This document shows positions 17,721 through 25,780 of a stretch of DNA of 64,000 bases, piece by piece (within the stretch, counting starts at the first letter, position 1; the number at the start of each line of letters is the position of its first letter). Made by a program: the position numbers and the translations under genes. The stretch is from Corynebacterium sp. zg-331 (GTDB lineage: Bacteria; Actinomycetota; Actinomycetes; Mycobacteriales; Mycobacteriaceae), in contig NZ_JACMYD010000005.1 in NCBI RefSeq assembly GCF_014267345.1, positions 1-64,000 on the forward strand. The letters are read 5' to 3'. The notes under the pieces were generated by a model. That model was not told the origin of the DNA. It saw only the letters and a list, made by a program, of their open reading frames with translations, and made no database searches.

Positions 17721-18677
17721 CTAGCTGTTGGTCTCGGCGGCGAGCTTGGCCGGGGTGAGCACGCCTGCGGGGTAGATCTTCTTGCTGCGGCCTACCCGGG
17801 TGGCGGGGGCGGCTACCTGGTAGCCCAGGCGCATCACCACGCGCAGAGCCTTGGCGTCCTGCTGCATGAGGTTGAAGAGGACCTTGCCGTTCGCGTCGGT
17901 GATCACGCCCTCGGAGAAGAGGTCATAGGTGACATCCTGGCGGATACCGACGACGAATCGGGACCAGTCCACGGCGATCAGCTTGGCTTTGGCGGCATCG
18001 AAGCCGCCGGTGTAGACCTCATCGAGCGGGCGGCCAAAGAGGGTGTCCGGCTGCCCCTCGGCAATCGAGGGAGCGTAGATCGGTGCTCCCTGGGCGGTGC
18101 GCAGGCCGATGAGTTCCCAGTTCAGCCCTGGCTCCGAGAGGAAACCGTTGACCTGGTAGCCCTGCTTGGCAACCTTGCCTGCCAAAGTGGCCACATCCAC
18201 GCCCAAATCAGCACCGTCTCCTGCAGCCACGGTGTTGCCCGCCTTGATCGCGGCCGGAACTAGACCCTCGGGCCACGAGTCCGGCTTATCCACCCCAAAT
18301 AGGGCTGCGGCGTCGATCTTCTGCCCGATGGCCTCCACGATCAGCGGCTTGATCTGCTCCCACAGCGGCACCTGGGCATCAGCGACCAGGGCGTCCGGGA
18401 TGGGCACAATGACAGCCAGCTCCTCAGCAGTCATCGTGAGGTTCTCCCAGCCCGTGGTGGTGGTCTGCTTTAAGCCTGTGTCACCATCGACCCAGAACGC
18501 TTCTGGCAGAGTGCTCAAAACCGGCTGCTTGGACTTCGCCGAACTCATCGCCACCCGGCGCGCCCGGGATAGGACGACGGACTGGGCGGGGGCCTCGGCG
18601 AAGATTTCGGTGAGGACCTGGTCGGGTAGGTGCGCCTCGGATACGGCGGCGCGACCGACGATGTCATTGTATGCCAT
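17721..18677 (-). CDS. Major capsid protein (HK97 fold)
   Basis: 318 residues. Features of HK97-type capsid proteins are visible: E-loop region (SAKSKQPVLSTLPEAFWVDG), spine helix (VPLWEQIKPLIVEAIGQKID), the P-domain segment TLFGRPLDEVYTG, and the C-terminal strand DGTL-like region VITDANGKVLFNLMQQDAKA with ALRVVMRLGYQV. It follows the scaffold gene and precedes the connectors. Confidence 0.9.
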   Translation of the reverse strand: MAYNDIVGRAAVSEAHLPDQVLTEIFAEAPAQSVVLSRARRVAMSSAKSKQPVLSTLPEAFWVDGDTGLKQTTTTGWENLTMTAEELAVIVPIPDALVADAQVPLWEQIKPLIVEAIGQKIDAAALFGVDKPDSWPEGLVPAAIKAGNTVAAGDGADLGVDVATLAGKVAKQGYQVNGFLSEPGLNWELIGLRTAQGAPIYAPSIAEGQPDTLFGRPLDEVYTGGFDAAKAKLIAVDWSRFVVGIRQDVTYDLFSEGVITDANGKVLFNLMQQDAKALRVVMRLGYQVAAPATRVGRSKKIYPAGVLTPAKLAAETNS

Positions 18678-18701
18678 GATGTTCTCCTTCGATTGAGGCT
18701 T

Positions 18702-19187
18702 TTAGTGTTGGCTGAGCTTGTTGCGCAGCCAGTCGGTGTGCGGGGTGGAGACCTGGCCACGACCCTCCCCGGGCACGACCGGGGCCGTCGGCGCGGGTGC
18801 TGCGGCCTTAATCGCTGCGGCGATCTTTTCTGCGTGTGCGGCCAGCTCCTCTTCGGTGGCCCCGGCAAGCAGGTCGGCGTCGAGGTGATGCTCGGCAGCG
18901 ATACGAGCCCGCGCACCGGCAAGCCGCTCGGCAGCGAGCTCGGCTTCCAGAGCGGTGATACGCTCGGTGGCCTTCTGCTCTGCGGTCTTCTTGGCCTCCT
19001 GGGCCTCGTCGTACTTGGCGGCCTTGGCCTTGTACTCGTCATGGCCCTGGTACTTCGCTCGTTCGCGGGCAATGCGGGCCTCGATGATGCGGTCCAGATC
19101 CTCCTGCGTGGCCGGGGGCTGGTAGTCGCTCGTGCTGGCCGGGGCCGGCGCGGGCGCGTCCGGGGCGTCGGTGGTTTCGGTGGTCAT
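18702..19187 (-). CDS. Capsid scaffolding protein
   Basis: 161 residues from ATG 19187 (GAAAGGGAG upstream). The N-terminus is disordered and alanine/proline-rich. A long charged coiled coil (about 30-115, with EAKKTAEQKATERITALEAE) and a short basic C-terminal hook (WLRNKLSQH) follow, the classic scaffold design. It would guide procapsid assembly and then leave. It is separated from the upstream genes by about 200 bp of structured intergenic sequence. Confidence 0.82.
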   Translation of the reverse strand: MTTETTDAPDAPAPAPASTSDYQPPATQEDLDRIIEARIARERAKYQGHDEYKAKAAKYDEAQEAKKTAEQKATERITALEAELAAERLAGARARIAAEHHLDADLLAGATEEELAAHAEKIAAAIKAAAPAPTAPVVPGEGRGQVSTPHTDWLRNKLSQH

Positions 19188-19286
19188 GGTCTCCCTTTCT
19201 TCTCCCCCGCTACCAAGGGCGGGGTGGTGATGGTGTCCGTCCCTCCCCAAAGGTGGGCAGGGTCGTGGGTTTCCACCCGCGCATGA

Positions 19287-19322
19287 CAAAACCCCGGCCA
19301 CCATGACGATGATCGGGGTTTA
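19287..19322 (-). terminator. Hairpin, possible terminator before the scaffold gene
   Basis: Minus-strand stem AAACCCCG/CGGGGTTT with a 17-nt loop and a final run of four T. It follows the tRNA-like hairpin and may end transcripts coming from the MuF/immunity genes or reduce read-through into the capsid genes. Confidence 0.5.
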
Positions 19323-19333
19323 ACCTGGGGGTG

Positions 19334-19386
19334 TGGTTCCTCGCCCGGGAGTCGAACCCGGCGCGCCCACCGTACCAGGGGCGAGG
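19334..19386 (-). ncRNA. tRNA-like minihelix (acceptor stem plus canonical T-arm)
   Basis: On the minus strand a 6-bp outer stem (CCTCGC at 19381-19386 with GCGAGG at 19339-19344) encloses 19 nt and a perfect T-arm: stem CCGGG/CCCGG (19345-19361) with the canonical T-loop TTCGACT. The 3' end continues AACCA, close to a CCA end. D and anticodon arms are absent; the total is 53 nt. It begins about 10 bp after the stop of the small gene at 19397. It could be an RNase P/RNase Z substrate for transcript processing, or a decoy for the neighbouring EndoU-type nuclease. Neither is shown. Confidence 0.55.
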
Positions 19387-19396
19387 ATGTGCTTGG

Positions 19397-19705
19397 TTAT
19401 GCGGCCTGTGCCGCCGCCGAGCGCAGTGTGGTGATGCTGGCGACGAGCCCGCAGTAGTCCTTCGTGCGGTTCATCTCATCTTCGACCTCATCGAGCAAGC
19501 TGCCGGGGACGGTTAGTCCGTGGTGCGCGGCGTACCACAGCGCGTAATCCATGCCGACCCATGCGTCCCCGTAGTATCCGTCCTCAACAACCTGAGCCTG
19601 TACTTCATGCGGCAGGTTGCCCCAGAGCAGCGACACCACGTTGAAAGGAATCGGATCATCTTCGTACTCGTTTTTCATGCCCTCGAAAGTTACTGCGAGC
19701 TTCAT
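19397..19705 (-). CDS. Candidate immunity protein for the MuF-EndoU toxin
   Basis: 102 residues, acidic, soluble, no recognised family. The start overlaps the stop of the MuF-EndoU gene (ATGA), so the two are translationally coupled. An extra small acidic gene directly after a toxin-tailed protein, and outside the standard head gene order, is the normal arrangement for an immunity protein. The function is inferred from context. Confidence 0.6.
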   Translation of the reverse strand: MKLAVTFEGMKNEYEDDPIPFNVVSLLWGNLPHEVQAQVVEDGYYGDAWVGMDYALWYAAHHGLTVPGSLLDEVEDEMNRTKDYCGLVASITTLRSAAAQAA

Positions 19706-20844
19706 CGTTTGCTCTCCATTCCTTTCTCATCAAACGGTTCAATCAAGCGAGTTCCGTCTTTCGTATTACGGTACACCGCATCGCCGGATTTGGGATATGC
19801 CGTACGGAAAATCGGCGTGCCCGTGGCCTCGTCGGGCACGTAGTACTGTGCCTCGACGATCACCCGGGATCCGTGGCGCTGGACGATGCGTCTGAGCACG
19901 CGGCGGTCACCGATGTAGATAGAGCTATGCGGGTCATCGAATGTTTCCTGCACGCTGTCGATAATATCTGCATCCGACCAGCTGGGAGGAAACTCCGTTT
20001 TGCGTCGCCTGCTGGTACCTGCTCTATGCCCACCTTGGCGGGGATTATCTGGCTCCCCATCAAGGATGTGTCGGATGGCCTTGTCTGTAAGCGCCGGGCG
20101 TGGATCATCTGCTGGAACCTCCATGATAAACCGTGCGCTGCGGCGTGTGGGGCGTGTGCGCTTGATGTGTTCGCGCCACGCGGCCGCTTGGTCGGCTACC
20201 GGGCCGCGCCCAGTGTAGGTGGCTTCGTACCACTCTGCCTCCAAGTCCTTGACGATCTGAGGCACATCAGCGTCGCTGAGCACCTCCCTGGCACTGCACG
20301 AGCAGTTGTCGTGATACCGCGCGCCTTCCGGGCGCTTCGCTTTCTTTCCTACCGCCAGCACGGTGTCTTTGGCATATACCGCGCCACGGGAGGCCAGCAT
20401 GAGGCAAAACGCACACGCCCTGGGGCCCGGTACTCGGACATAGCCGGTCCCGGCTACCCTCGTGGACTCCCAGACCGTATCGCGCGCTGCCTGCCGCACC
20501 ATCCGCCCCACCGGGCCCGCAAGCCTGCGCGCCGCAGTGGGAAAATCACCGTCTGCTTGGTTGATCGCCCAGGACACCGTGGAGCGTGTCTGATCGATGT
20601 TCACCGGCTCGGCGGGCACCGGGGCCGGAAGATCCCGTGCACCGGCTTCCAAGCGGCCGGACTCCAACGCAATGAGTGCCGAGGCCACCGCCACCTGCCC
20701 GTACTGCTGCACCAGCAGGGTCACGAGCGCCTCGAACTCTAACTTGCTCATGGAAGGCCGCGCATCGGTGGTCTTTATCAGCGTATCCACCGCACGAATC
20801 ACCGCCAGGCGCAGGTGCTCATTGTGCTCATCCCACACACCCAC
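19702..20844 (-). CDS. MuF-type minor head protein with C-terminal EndoU-like toxin domain
   Basis: 380 residues. The N-terminal 130 residues are helical. Residues about 133-190 form the MuF zinc-containing core (Cys144, Cys147, His178, Cys181, Cys183 in VPGPRACAFC and YHDNCSCSA). Residues about 252-360 add an unrelated domain: AIRHILDGE, GGHRAG (His273), KTEFPPSWSDADIIDSV, HGSRVIVEAQYYV, FRTAYPKSG. This pattern matches bacterial EndoU ribonuclease toxins found at the ends of polymorphic and contact-dependent toxins. MuF proteins bind the portal and can enter the host with DNA. The immunity gene follows directly. Confidence 0.82.
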   Translation of the reverse strand: MGVWDEHNEHLRLAVIRAVDTLIKTTDARPSMSKLEFEALVTLLVQQYGQVAVASALIALESGRLEAGARDLPAPVPAEPVNIDQTRSTVSWAINQADGDFPTAARRLAGPVGRMVRQAARDTVWESTRVAGTGYVRVPGPRACAFCLMLASRGAVYAKDTVLAVGKKAKRPEGARYHDNCSCSAREVLSDADVPQIVKDLEAEWYEATYTGRGPVADQAAAWREHIKRTRPTRRSARFIMEVPADDPRPALTDKAIRHILDGEPDNPRQGGHRAGTSRRRKTEFPPSWSDADIIDSVQETFDDPHSSIYIGDRRVLRRIVQRHGSRVIVEAQYYVPDEATGTPIFRTAYPKSGDAVYRNTKDGTRLIEPFDEKGMESKR

Positions 20845-20861
20845 CTACCCCACCTCCCTTT

Positions 20862-22316
20862 CTATGGGGCCATAGTCACCCCGGTGTGCTCCTCGTCGCT
20901 GGCAGCGATCAGGGCCTCCGGGGTGGGCTCTTCATCCTCGTTGGCCATGAGGTCGTGGAGCATCTGCTGGCCTTGGTCGCGGAGGGCCTCGGCTTCTAGG
21001 CGGCTGATAGTGACAGGGTCGAGGCCCAAGCGTTCCCAGGTGACCCGGGAGCGCGCGGGGTACACCCCGGCCTGCACCAGGGACATCACCGATTGGGCGT
21101 CCGCCGCCCGCGTAGGGGTGGCAGGATCGCGCCACTGGGCCTGGAGACCTGCCATGCGCTCATCCGGGATGCCATCGCGGATGTGCTGGGCGATGCGAAT
21201 GACCTCGACCCACTCGGCGCCGTAGACGGCCTGGGCGCGCTCGGCGATCTTGACCAGCTCGGCTTCTCCGACGCGGATAGCGTCTGCCGAGGAGGGATTG
21301 TCATGGATGATGCCGAGTGCTCCAGGTGGGATGCCGGTTTCCCCGGAGACCAGCATGGCAATCGCCTTGAGCTGTTCGATGTGCGGGGCTGGGGAGGCCG
21401 CGCCGAAGGTTCCTACTTCAGGCTTCGCGCCGCCGTCCTCGGCGGGGCTGAGCACTAGCAGGCGGTTGAGGTAGGTGGTGAAGGTGTCCTGGTCGAAGTC
21501 CTCCGGCTGGGCGTTGAGGATGTAGCGCTGGGGGAAGGAGAAGAACTCCGCGGTTCCCTCCATCCGTAGCAGGGTGCGCGCGGCGGAATCCGTGGCATCC
21601 ATCAAGGGCCGCGAGATCCGCGACATGCCGTAACGCTTAGTCATACGAGGCCGATACGGCAGCATCACCATCGGCACCCGGCCCAGGCTATGCGGGCGAC
21701 GGTCGATGGCCACGGCGTTGCCGTCCTGCCAGCAGGTGACCACGCGGTCTTCCATCCACAGGCAGACCTGATCAGGCTCCACTCCGGGGATACCCGGGTT
21801 GATGGTCATGCCCGCGACGATGCGGCGAGCACGGTTGGACCACAAGGCCGAAGCCTCGGTCGCGGAGCGCGCGGAGATCACCACGTCCGGCTCACCGGCT
21901 AGCGGGTCACCCTGGGTGATCGTCACGAAGGCGACGCCGTGGATCATGGAGTCAATGTGGATCATCGAGGACTCGGTGAGCAGGTGGTTATCGGTGACGA
22001 TCTCCTGGACACCCTCATCCTGGTCGGCCTCGCCCCGAATCACAAAGCCCTGGAGGTCCAGGCGGTTATCGAGTACCTCGATGGCTTTGGCAGGCCATCC
22101 CAGCACCGTGGAGATACGCTCCATGACCGGCGGAATGGCAATCCCCATCCGGCCTGCGGCGCGCAGCGAGTGCTCACCGTCGTAGTACGCGCTGCGCAGC
22201 AGGTTCCGGCTGAGGTTGGCTGACCAGGTTGAGGCGAGCTGGCCCAGGAGCCGGGCCTCGACGGCATCCAGGCCCGGCGCGCTGAGGATGCGGTGGATCA
22301 TGTTTGTGGTGGTCAT
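20862..22316 (-). CDS. Portal protein (SPP1 Gp6-like)
   Basis: 484 residues. The region LRSAYYDGEHSL, then VRVGEAELVKIAERAQ and WEVIRIA-type helices, is typical of actinophage Gp6-like portal proteins that form the dodecameric vertex for DNA passage. It lies between the large terminase gene (4-bp ATGA overlap) and the MuF gene, the canonical order. Confidence 0.88.
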   Translation of the reverse strand: MTTTNMIHRILSAPGLDAVEARLLGQLASTWSANLSRNLLRSAYYDGEHSLRAAGRMGIAIPPVMERISTVLGWPAKAIEVLDNRLDLQGFVIRGEADQDEGVQEIVTDNHLLTESSMIHIDSMIHGVAFVTITQGDPLAGEPDVVISARSATEASALWSNRARRIVAGMTINPGIPGVEPDQVCLWMEDRVVTCWQDGNAVAIDRRPHSLGRVPMVMLPYRPRMTKRYGMSRISRPLMDATDSAARTLLRMEGTAEFFSFPQRYILNAQPEDFDQDTFTTYLNRLLVLSPAEDGGAKPEVGTFGAASPAPHIEQLKAIAMLVSGETGIPPGALGIIHDNPSSADAIRVGEAELVKIAERAQAVYGAEWVEVIRIAQHIRDGIPDERMAGLQAQWRDPATPTRAADAQSVMSLVQAGVYPARSRVTWERLGLDPVTISRLEAEALRDQGQQMLHDLMANEDEEPTPEALIAASDEEHTGVTMAP

Positions 22317-24067
22317 GAAAGTTTGATCCTCCTTGCTCCGCGCGGGCGGTGAGTGGTGACCTTGGGGTTGCGGAGGGCGATCTGGCGGCCCATGCGCGCG
22401 CCGACCATCGTGACGGCGTAGTCCACGCGCTTATCCGATGATCTGTTGATCTTGCCGAGGCCTACGCCCCATTGGTTGGGACGGCGGCGGGCGTTGTGGA
22501 CGTGGCGGCGCAACATGGGGTCACCGTCGTGGGTGAGGGTGCCCTCGTCGATGTCGGTGACGGTCTGCATCGCGGCATCCGTGAAGGCCCTGTTGCGGGC
22601 GACGGATCCTGGCTGGGAGGTACGCATGTCAAATAGGACGCTGTGGCCGCCTGCGCCGGGGGTGGCCCAGACTTTGAGTTTCCGTTGGAAGTCCCGGTGC
22701 CAGGCGTCGATGAGTGGCATCCAGTAGAGGTGCTCGGTCTCATCATCGGTCGCTGGTGAGGGATCAACCCCAAACCACGCCACGCGGTAGAAGGCGAAGG
22801 CCTCGCGGACCACGGCATCGACGACTTCGCGGGGTGCGAGCCAGTCCTCGCCGCGCGCGCCGTGCGGGCGCTGCCAACCACCAAGGCTGATGACGTGCCC
22901 GTCGGAGAGGCGGCACGCCGAAAGTGTGGTCGCGTCGCTGGATTTCGAGCAGTCTAAGAACATCGCTATTGGTTCGCCTTCGTCTACGACGATGTCCCGG
23001 CGCGCGCACCCGTCGAATGCTGCAGGGTCTACCCAGGCGTCCTCGGCGGTGGCTAAGCCGTTGAAGTAGAACCGGATGGTATCCGCCGCGCTGGTGCGGC
23101 TATCTGTAGCCTCCGCTGCGAGTCGATCCAGGTCTGCCCACGGTGCATCCGAGTATGCCTGGACTAGGCCGTTGCGTAGTTGCTCTGGCTTGGTGATGTC
23201 GAGACGGGGGTCTGCCTCCACGGAGTCGTAGAGGATGTCTGTACGCTCCGCGCCGTGTTCGGCGACCTGTTCCTGCCAGGCTTCAAAGGATTTCTCGGCA
23301 ACGGAATCTTGCCCCACCTGGTGGGCATTGGTCAGCTCCAGCAGGCGGGCTTGGATGGATGCGGGGGATTTGCCGACGTTGCGGCGTGCCACCTTCGCCA
23401 GACGTCCCCCGCCAGATGAGGCAGTCATGTGGTGGGTCTCGTTGAGCAGTACGGCAGTCGCCGGTGTGCCCTCTGTGGAGCGCTCCGAGGCGGTCAGCAG
23501 CTCGATGCGCGAGCCGGAGGGCAGCATGGTGCGTGTCTGGCCGATTTCTAGGCCGAGCGTGGCCCGCAGCCTGGGGCTGATCATCTGGTTGACCACTTGC
23601 AACACCTCCTTGGCCTGGTCTTGGGAGTTCGCTCCGATCTGGACTTTCGCCGCCCGGCGCGGGCGGCCTACCGGGTGGCCGTTGCTGATCTTCCCGGTGT
23701 ACTCGACCGGGCCACATAGCTCGGCGAGAGCGATGACCGCGGCGACGGGGTCTTTGCCCACGCCCTTGGCACCGCGCTTGATCCCGGAGCGGTAGCGCAG
23801 GCGGCCGGTGGCTGGGTCAAGTGCCCACCACATGTGGATGAAGCGGCGTTGCCCGGGGGTGAGCACGATAGGGTCGCCGGTCTGATGGTGGACGAGCCAG
23901 TGCTGGGCCCACAAGATGATCTGTGGGCCCAGGGAAGGCGGAAGGAGCGCAAGGCGCTCCGGTGCGGCCATCGGTAGCCCAGGGTCACCCGGCCACGGCA
24001 GCGTGGTCCATGCCCCTGTCTCGGCGTCGATCTGGTAGCCCGGCAGCAGTAGCTCAGGTCTACCCAT
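22313..24067 (-). CDS. Terminase large subunit
   Basis: 584 residues. The ATPase part has a Walker A-like loop RGAKGVGKD (about 99-106) and Walker B AVLLNETHH (about 205-212). The C-terminal nuclease part begins near IAMFLDCSKSSDATTL with a metal-binding aspartate. It packages phage DNA into the procapsid and cuts concatemers. Full length and apparently intact; overlaps the small subunit by 8 bp. Confidence 0.93.
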   Translation of the reverse strand: MGRPELLLPGYQIDAETGAWTTLPWPGDPGLPMAAPERLALLPPSLGPQIILWAQHWLVHHQTGDPIVLTPGQRRFIHMWWALDPATGRLRYRSGIKRGAKGVGKDPVAAVIALAELCGPVEYTGKISNGHPVGRPRRAAKVQIGANSQDQAKEVLQVVNQMISPRLRATLGLEIGQTRTMLPSGSRIELLTASERSTEGTPATAVLLNETHHMTASSGGGRLAKVARRNVGKSPASIQARLLELTNAHQVGQDSVAEKSFEAWQEQVAEHGAERTDILYDSVEADPRLDITKPEQLRNGLVQAYSDAPWADLDRLAAEATDSRTSAADTIRFYFNGLATAEDAWVDPAAFDGCARRDIVVDEGEPIAMFLDCSKSSDATTLSACRLSDGHVISLGGWQRPHGARGEDWLAPREVVDAVVREAFAFYRVAWFGVDPSPATDDETEHLYWMPLIDAWHRDFQRKLKVWATPGAGGHSVLFDMRTSQPGSVARNRAFTDAAMQTVTDIDEGTLTHDGDPMLRRHVHNARRRPNQWGVGLGKINRSSDKRVDYAVTMVGARMGRQIALRNPKVTTHRPRGARRIKLS

Positions 24068-24464
24068 AGATCGCCTCCGGGGCGATCGTCACGACCTCCG
24101 CGCCATCGTCGTGCTGCCCGGCGCGCTCCAGCTCAACGCGGACGCGGCGCCGCGCACCCTCCGTGGTCAGCAGGTCAGTCATCATCGAGAGGATCTGGGA
24201 GATCATCCCGGCGCGGGGTTTCTCGCGCCGCATCTCGTCGCTGAGGAGTGTGGCGCACAGCTGGGCGTGCGCCCAGTCCGATGGCTCGTAGAAAATCGCT
24301 TGGCCGGAGTGCCGTAGGCTGCGGTACCAGCGCTTTGCGGCGATGTGCCACGAGCGATCCTCCGCTGGTGGTCTAACCTGCGCCGCCCCGGCGATACGGG
24401 TGACCTCAGGGGTGACGTTACGTCTGACACGCTGGTCAGAGCGTTTCGGAACAGGGCCACGCAT
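24060..24464 (-). CDS. Terminase small subunit
   Basis: 134 residues, starting MRGPVPKRSDQRVRRN with a central helical part (WYRSLRHSGQ, SDWAHAQLCATLL, ISQILSMMTDLL). This is typical of actinophage small terminase subunits that recognise the packaging site. A good ribosome-binding site (AAGGAGGTGAT) precedes it. Confidence 0.85.
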   Translation of the reverse strand: MRGPVPKRSDQRVRRNVTPEVTRIAGAAQVRPPAEDRSWHIAAKRWYRSLRHSGQAIFYEPSDWAHAQLCATLLSDEMRREKPRAGMISQILSMMTDLLTTEGARRRVRVELERAGQHDDGAEVVTIAPEAIYG

Positions 24465-24479
24465 AGGATCACCTCCTTC

Positions 24480-24567
24480 AGAGCAACCCCGCTAGCGCGG
24501 GGAAAATCGCGATCCTGCCGTAGTGCGGCGGAGCGTCCGGGGCTCACCCCCGCTAGCGCGGGAAAAT
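24480..24567 (-). CRISPR. Two-repeat, one-spacer type I-E-like unit (or packaging-site repeats)
   Basis: Two 27-28-bp repeats (24480-24507 and 24541-24567) share the palindromic core CCCCGCTAGCGCGGG and end GGAAAAT. They are 61 bp apart, leaving a 33-nt spacer (24508-24540). 28+33 is exactly type I-E geometry. Read on the minus strand the first repeat ends GGGGGTGAGCC, like actinobacterial I-E 5' handles, and the second is degenerate at its 3' end, as terminal repeats are. No cas genes are nearby. The position between HNH and terminase genes also fits cos/terminase-binding repeats. Confidence 0.5.
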
Positions 24568-24636
24568 ACTTATCTACCAGCAAAAACGCTGAAACCCGTA
24601 CACAGTTTTAGGCCCTATGCCCTCCGGTAAGTCGGA

Positions 24637-25050
24637 TCAAGGGGAGGGGGTATCCCCCACCCCCTCCTGGCGGCGTTCCCACTCGGGGTAGTTGTAGTAG
24701 ATCGATCCATCGTCCCGGTAAAGGTAGCCAGGAGGCAGCTTGCCAGGCGTTGGATCAGACCCAGGCCGAGGAGCCGGTGGCCGTTTACGGGAGAACTTCG
24801 CGCGAGCGCGTTGCGCTTCCTCCTGTGTCTTGATCTTGTGGCACGATTCGCACACGGATTGGAGGTTGTGCACCTTGTCCGTGCCTCCCTCGGCCACAGG
24901 AATGATGTGATCCACCATCGTCGCAGTGACTGAGCAATATGGGCCCTGGATTTGGCACACCTTGCGATCCCTAGCAAGGATTCGTCGGCGTAGCTTCGTG
25001 GGCACACCACGAGAGCGAGGGCCAAGCGAGTTCGACGTGAATCCAGACAT
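24637..25050 (-). CDS. Phage HNH endonuclease
   Basis: 137 residues from ATG 25050, chosen for the perfect AAGGAGGTGA upstream. The HNH core is TMVDHIIPVAEGGTDK, then NLQSVCESCHKIKT, with zinc cysteines in CQIQGPYC and CESC. HNH proteins encoded next to terminase genes cooperate with terminase in cutting cos ends in several phages, which fits the location directly before the small subunit. Confidence 0.88.
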   Translation of the reverse strand: MSGFTSNSLGPRSRGVPTKLRRRILARDRKVCQIQGPYCSVTATMVDHIIPVAEGGTDKVHNLQSVCESCHKIKTQEEAQRARAKFSRKRPPAPRPGSDPTPGKLPPGYLYRDDGSIYYNYPEWERRQEGVGDTPSP

Positions 25051-25135
25051 CCGATTCACCTCCTTACACCAGGTGGTTGATGCAGGTGACCTAGTCACAC
25101 GCACATCATGCGAACAGCATAGCATTAGTGCTGTT

Positions 25136-25780
25136 TCACTTGGCACACTTTGCACCTTGACCAGCAAAAACGCGCTTCTGTCGCAGCAATGAACGCACCT
25201 CATCAACCCACACATGGATCACACCATGATGAACCTCAGACGTCACGATCTCATCGCGCGCCCAACGCCACAGCGTCGCACGCGAACACGCAAAGCCTTG
25301 ACGTGAAAGCAGCTGAGCTGCTGCTGCACAAGGCATCGACACCGAAGCCCGCGCTACCAGCACCTGCGGAGACTCACCCTCACGGCGCACCAGTGGTGCA
25401 GGATCCACCAGCCGCCGCAGCGCGGCCACAGGAGGCACGATCTCCCCCAGAGCATCCGGTGCCCATGAGGCGGTGGCCATCTGCCCCAGGTGGATACGCA
25501 TCCACCTAGCCCGAGGTACAAGACCCCGCACCCCAGGTGGAGATACCCCCCGGTCATCCGCCAACACCGCAGACCAACCAAACACCGGGGGCTCTAAACC
25601 ACGCTTGACCTCTAGGACATCGGCCACCAAGGGCACGCGAGAACCAGGGGATGTACGACCACCTACCCGATCACCAGCAGCGCGCGGTGTCGGCAGCAAC
25701 ATCCCATCGAGAAACGGCACCAGCCGCTCTATATCCACCAGAGCAGATTCAAGAACATAGCGATCAGCATCATCGATCAT
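25136..25780 (-). CDS. Hypothetical phage protein with C-terminal helix-turn-helix
   Basis: 214 residues. A possible DNA-binding helix-turn-helix lies at about 155-180 (AAQLLSRQGFACSRATLWRW). The N-terminal 120 residues show no recognised domain. It overlaps the upstream gene end by 11 bp and precedes the HNH gene. A regulatory role for late genes is conceivable but not shown. Confidence 0.65.
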   Translation of the reverse strand: MIDDADRYVLESALVDIERLVPFLDGMLLPTPRAAGDRVGGRTSPGSRVPLVADVLEVKRGLEPPVFGWSAVLADDRGVSPPGVRGLVPRARWMRIHLGQMATASWAPDALGEIVPPVAALRRLVDPAPLVRREGESPQVLVARASVSMPCAAAAQLLSRQGFACSRATLWRWARDEIVTSEVHHGVIHVWVDEVRSLLRQKRVFAGQGAKCAK

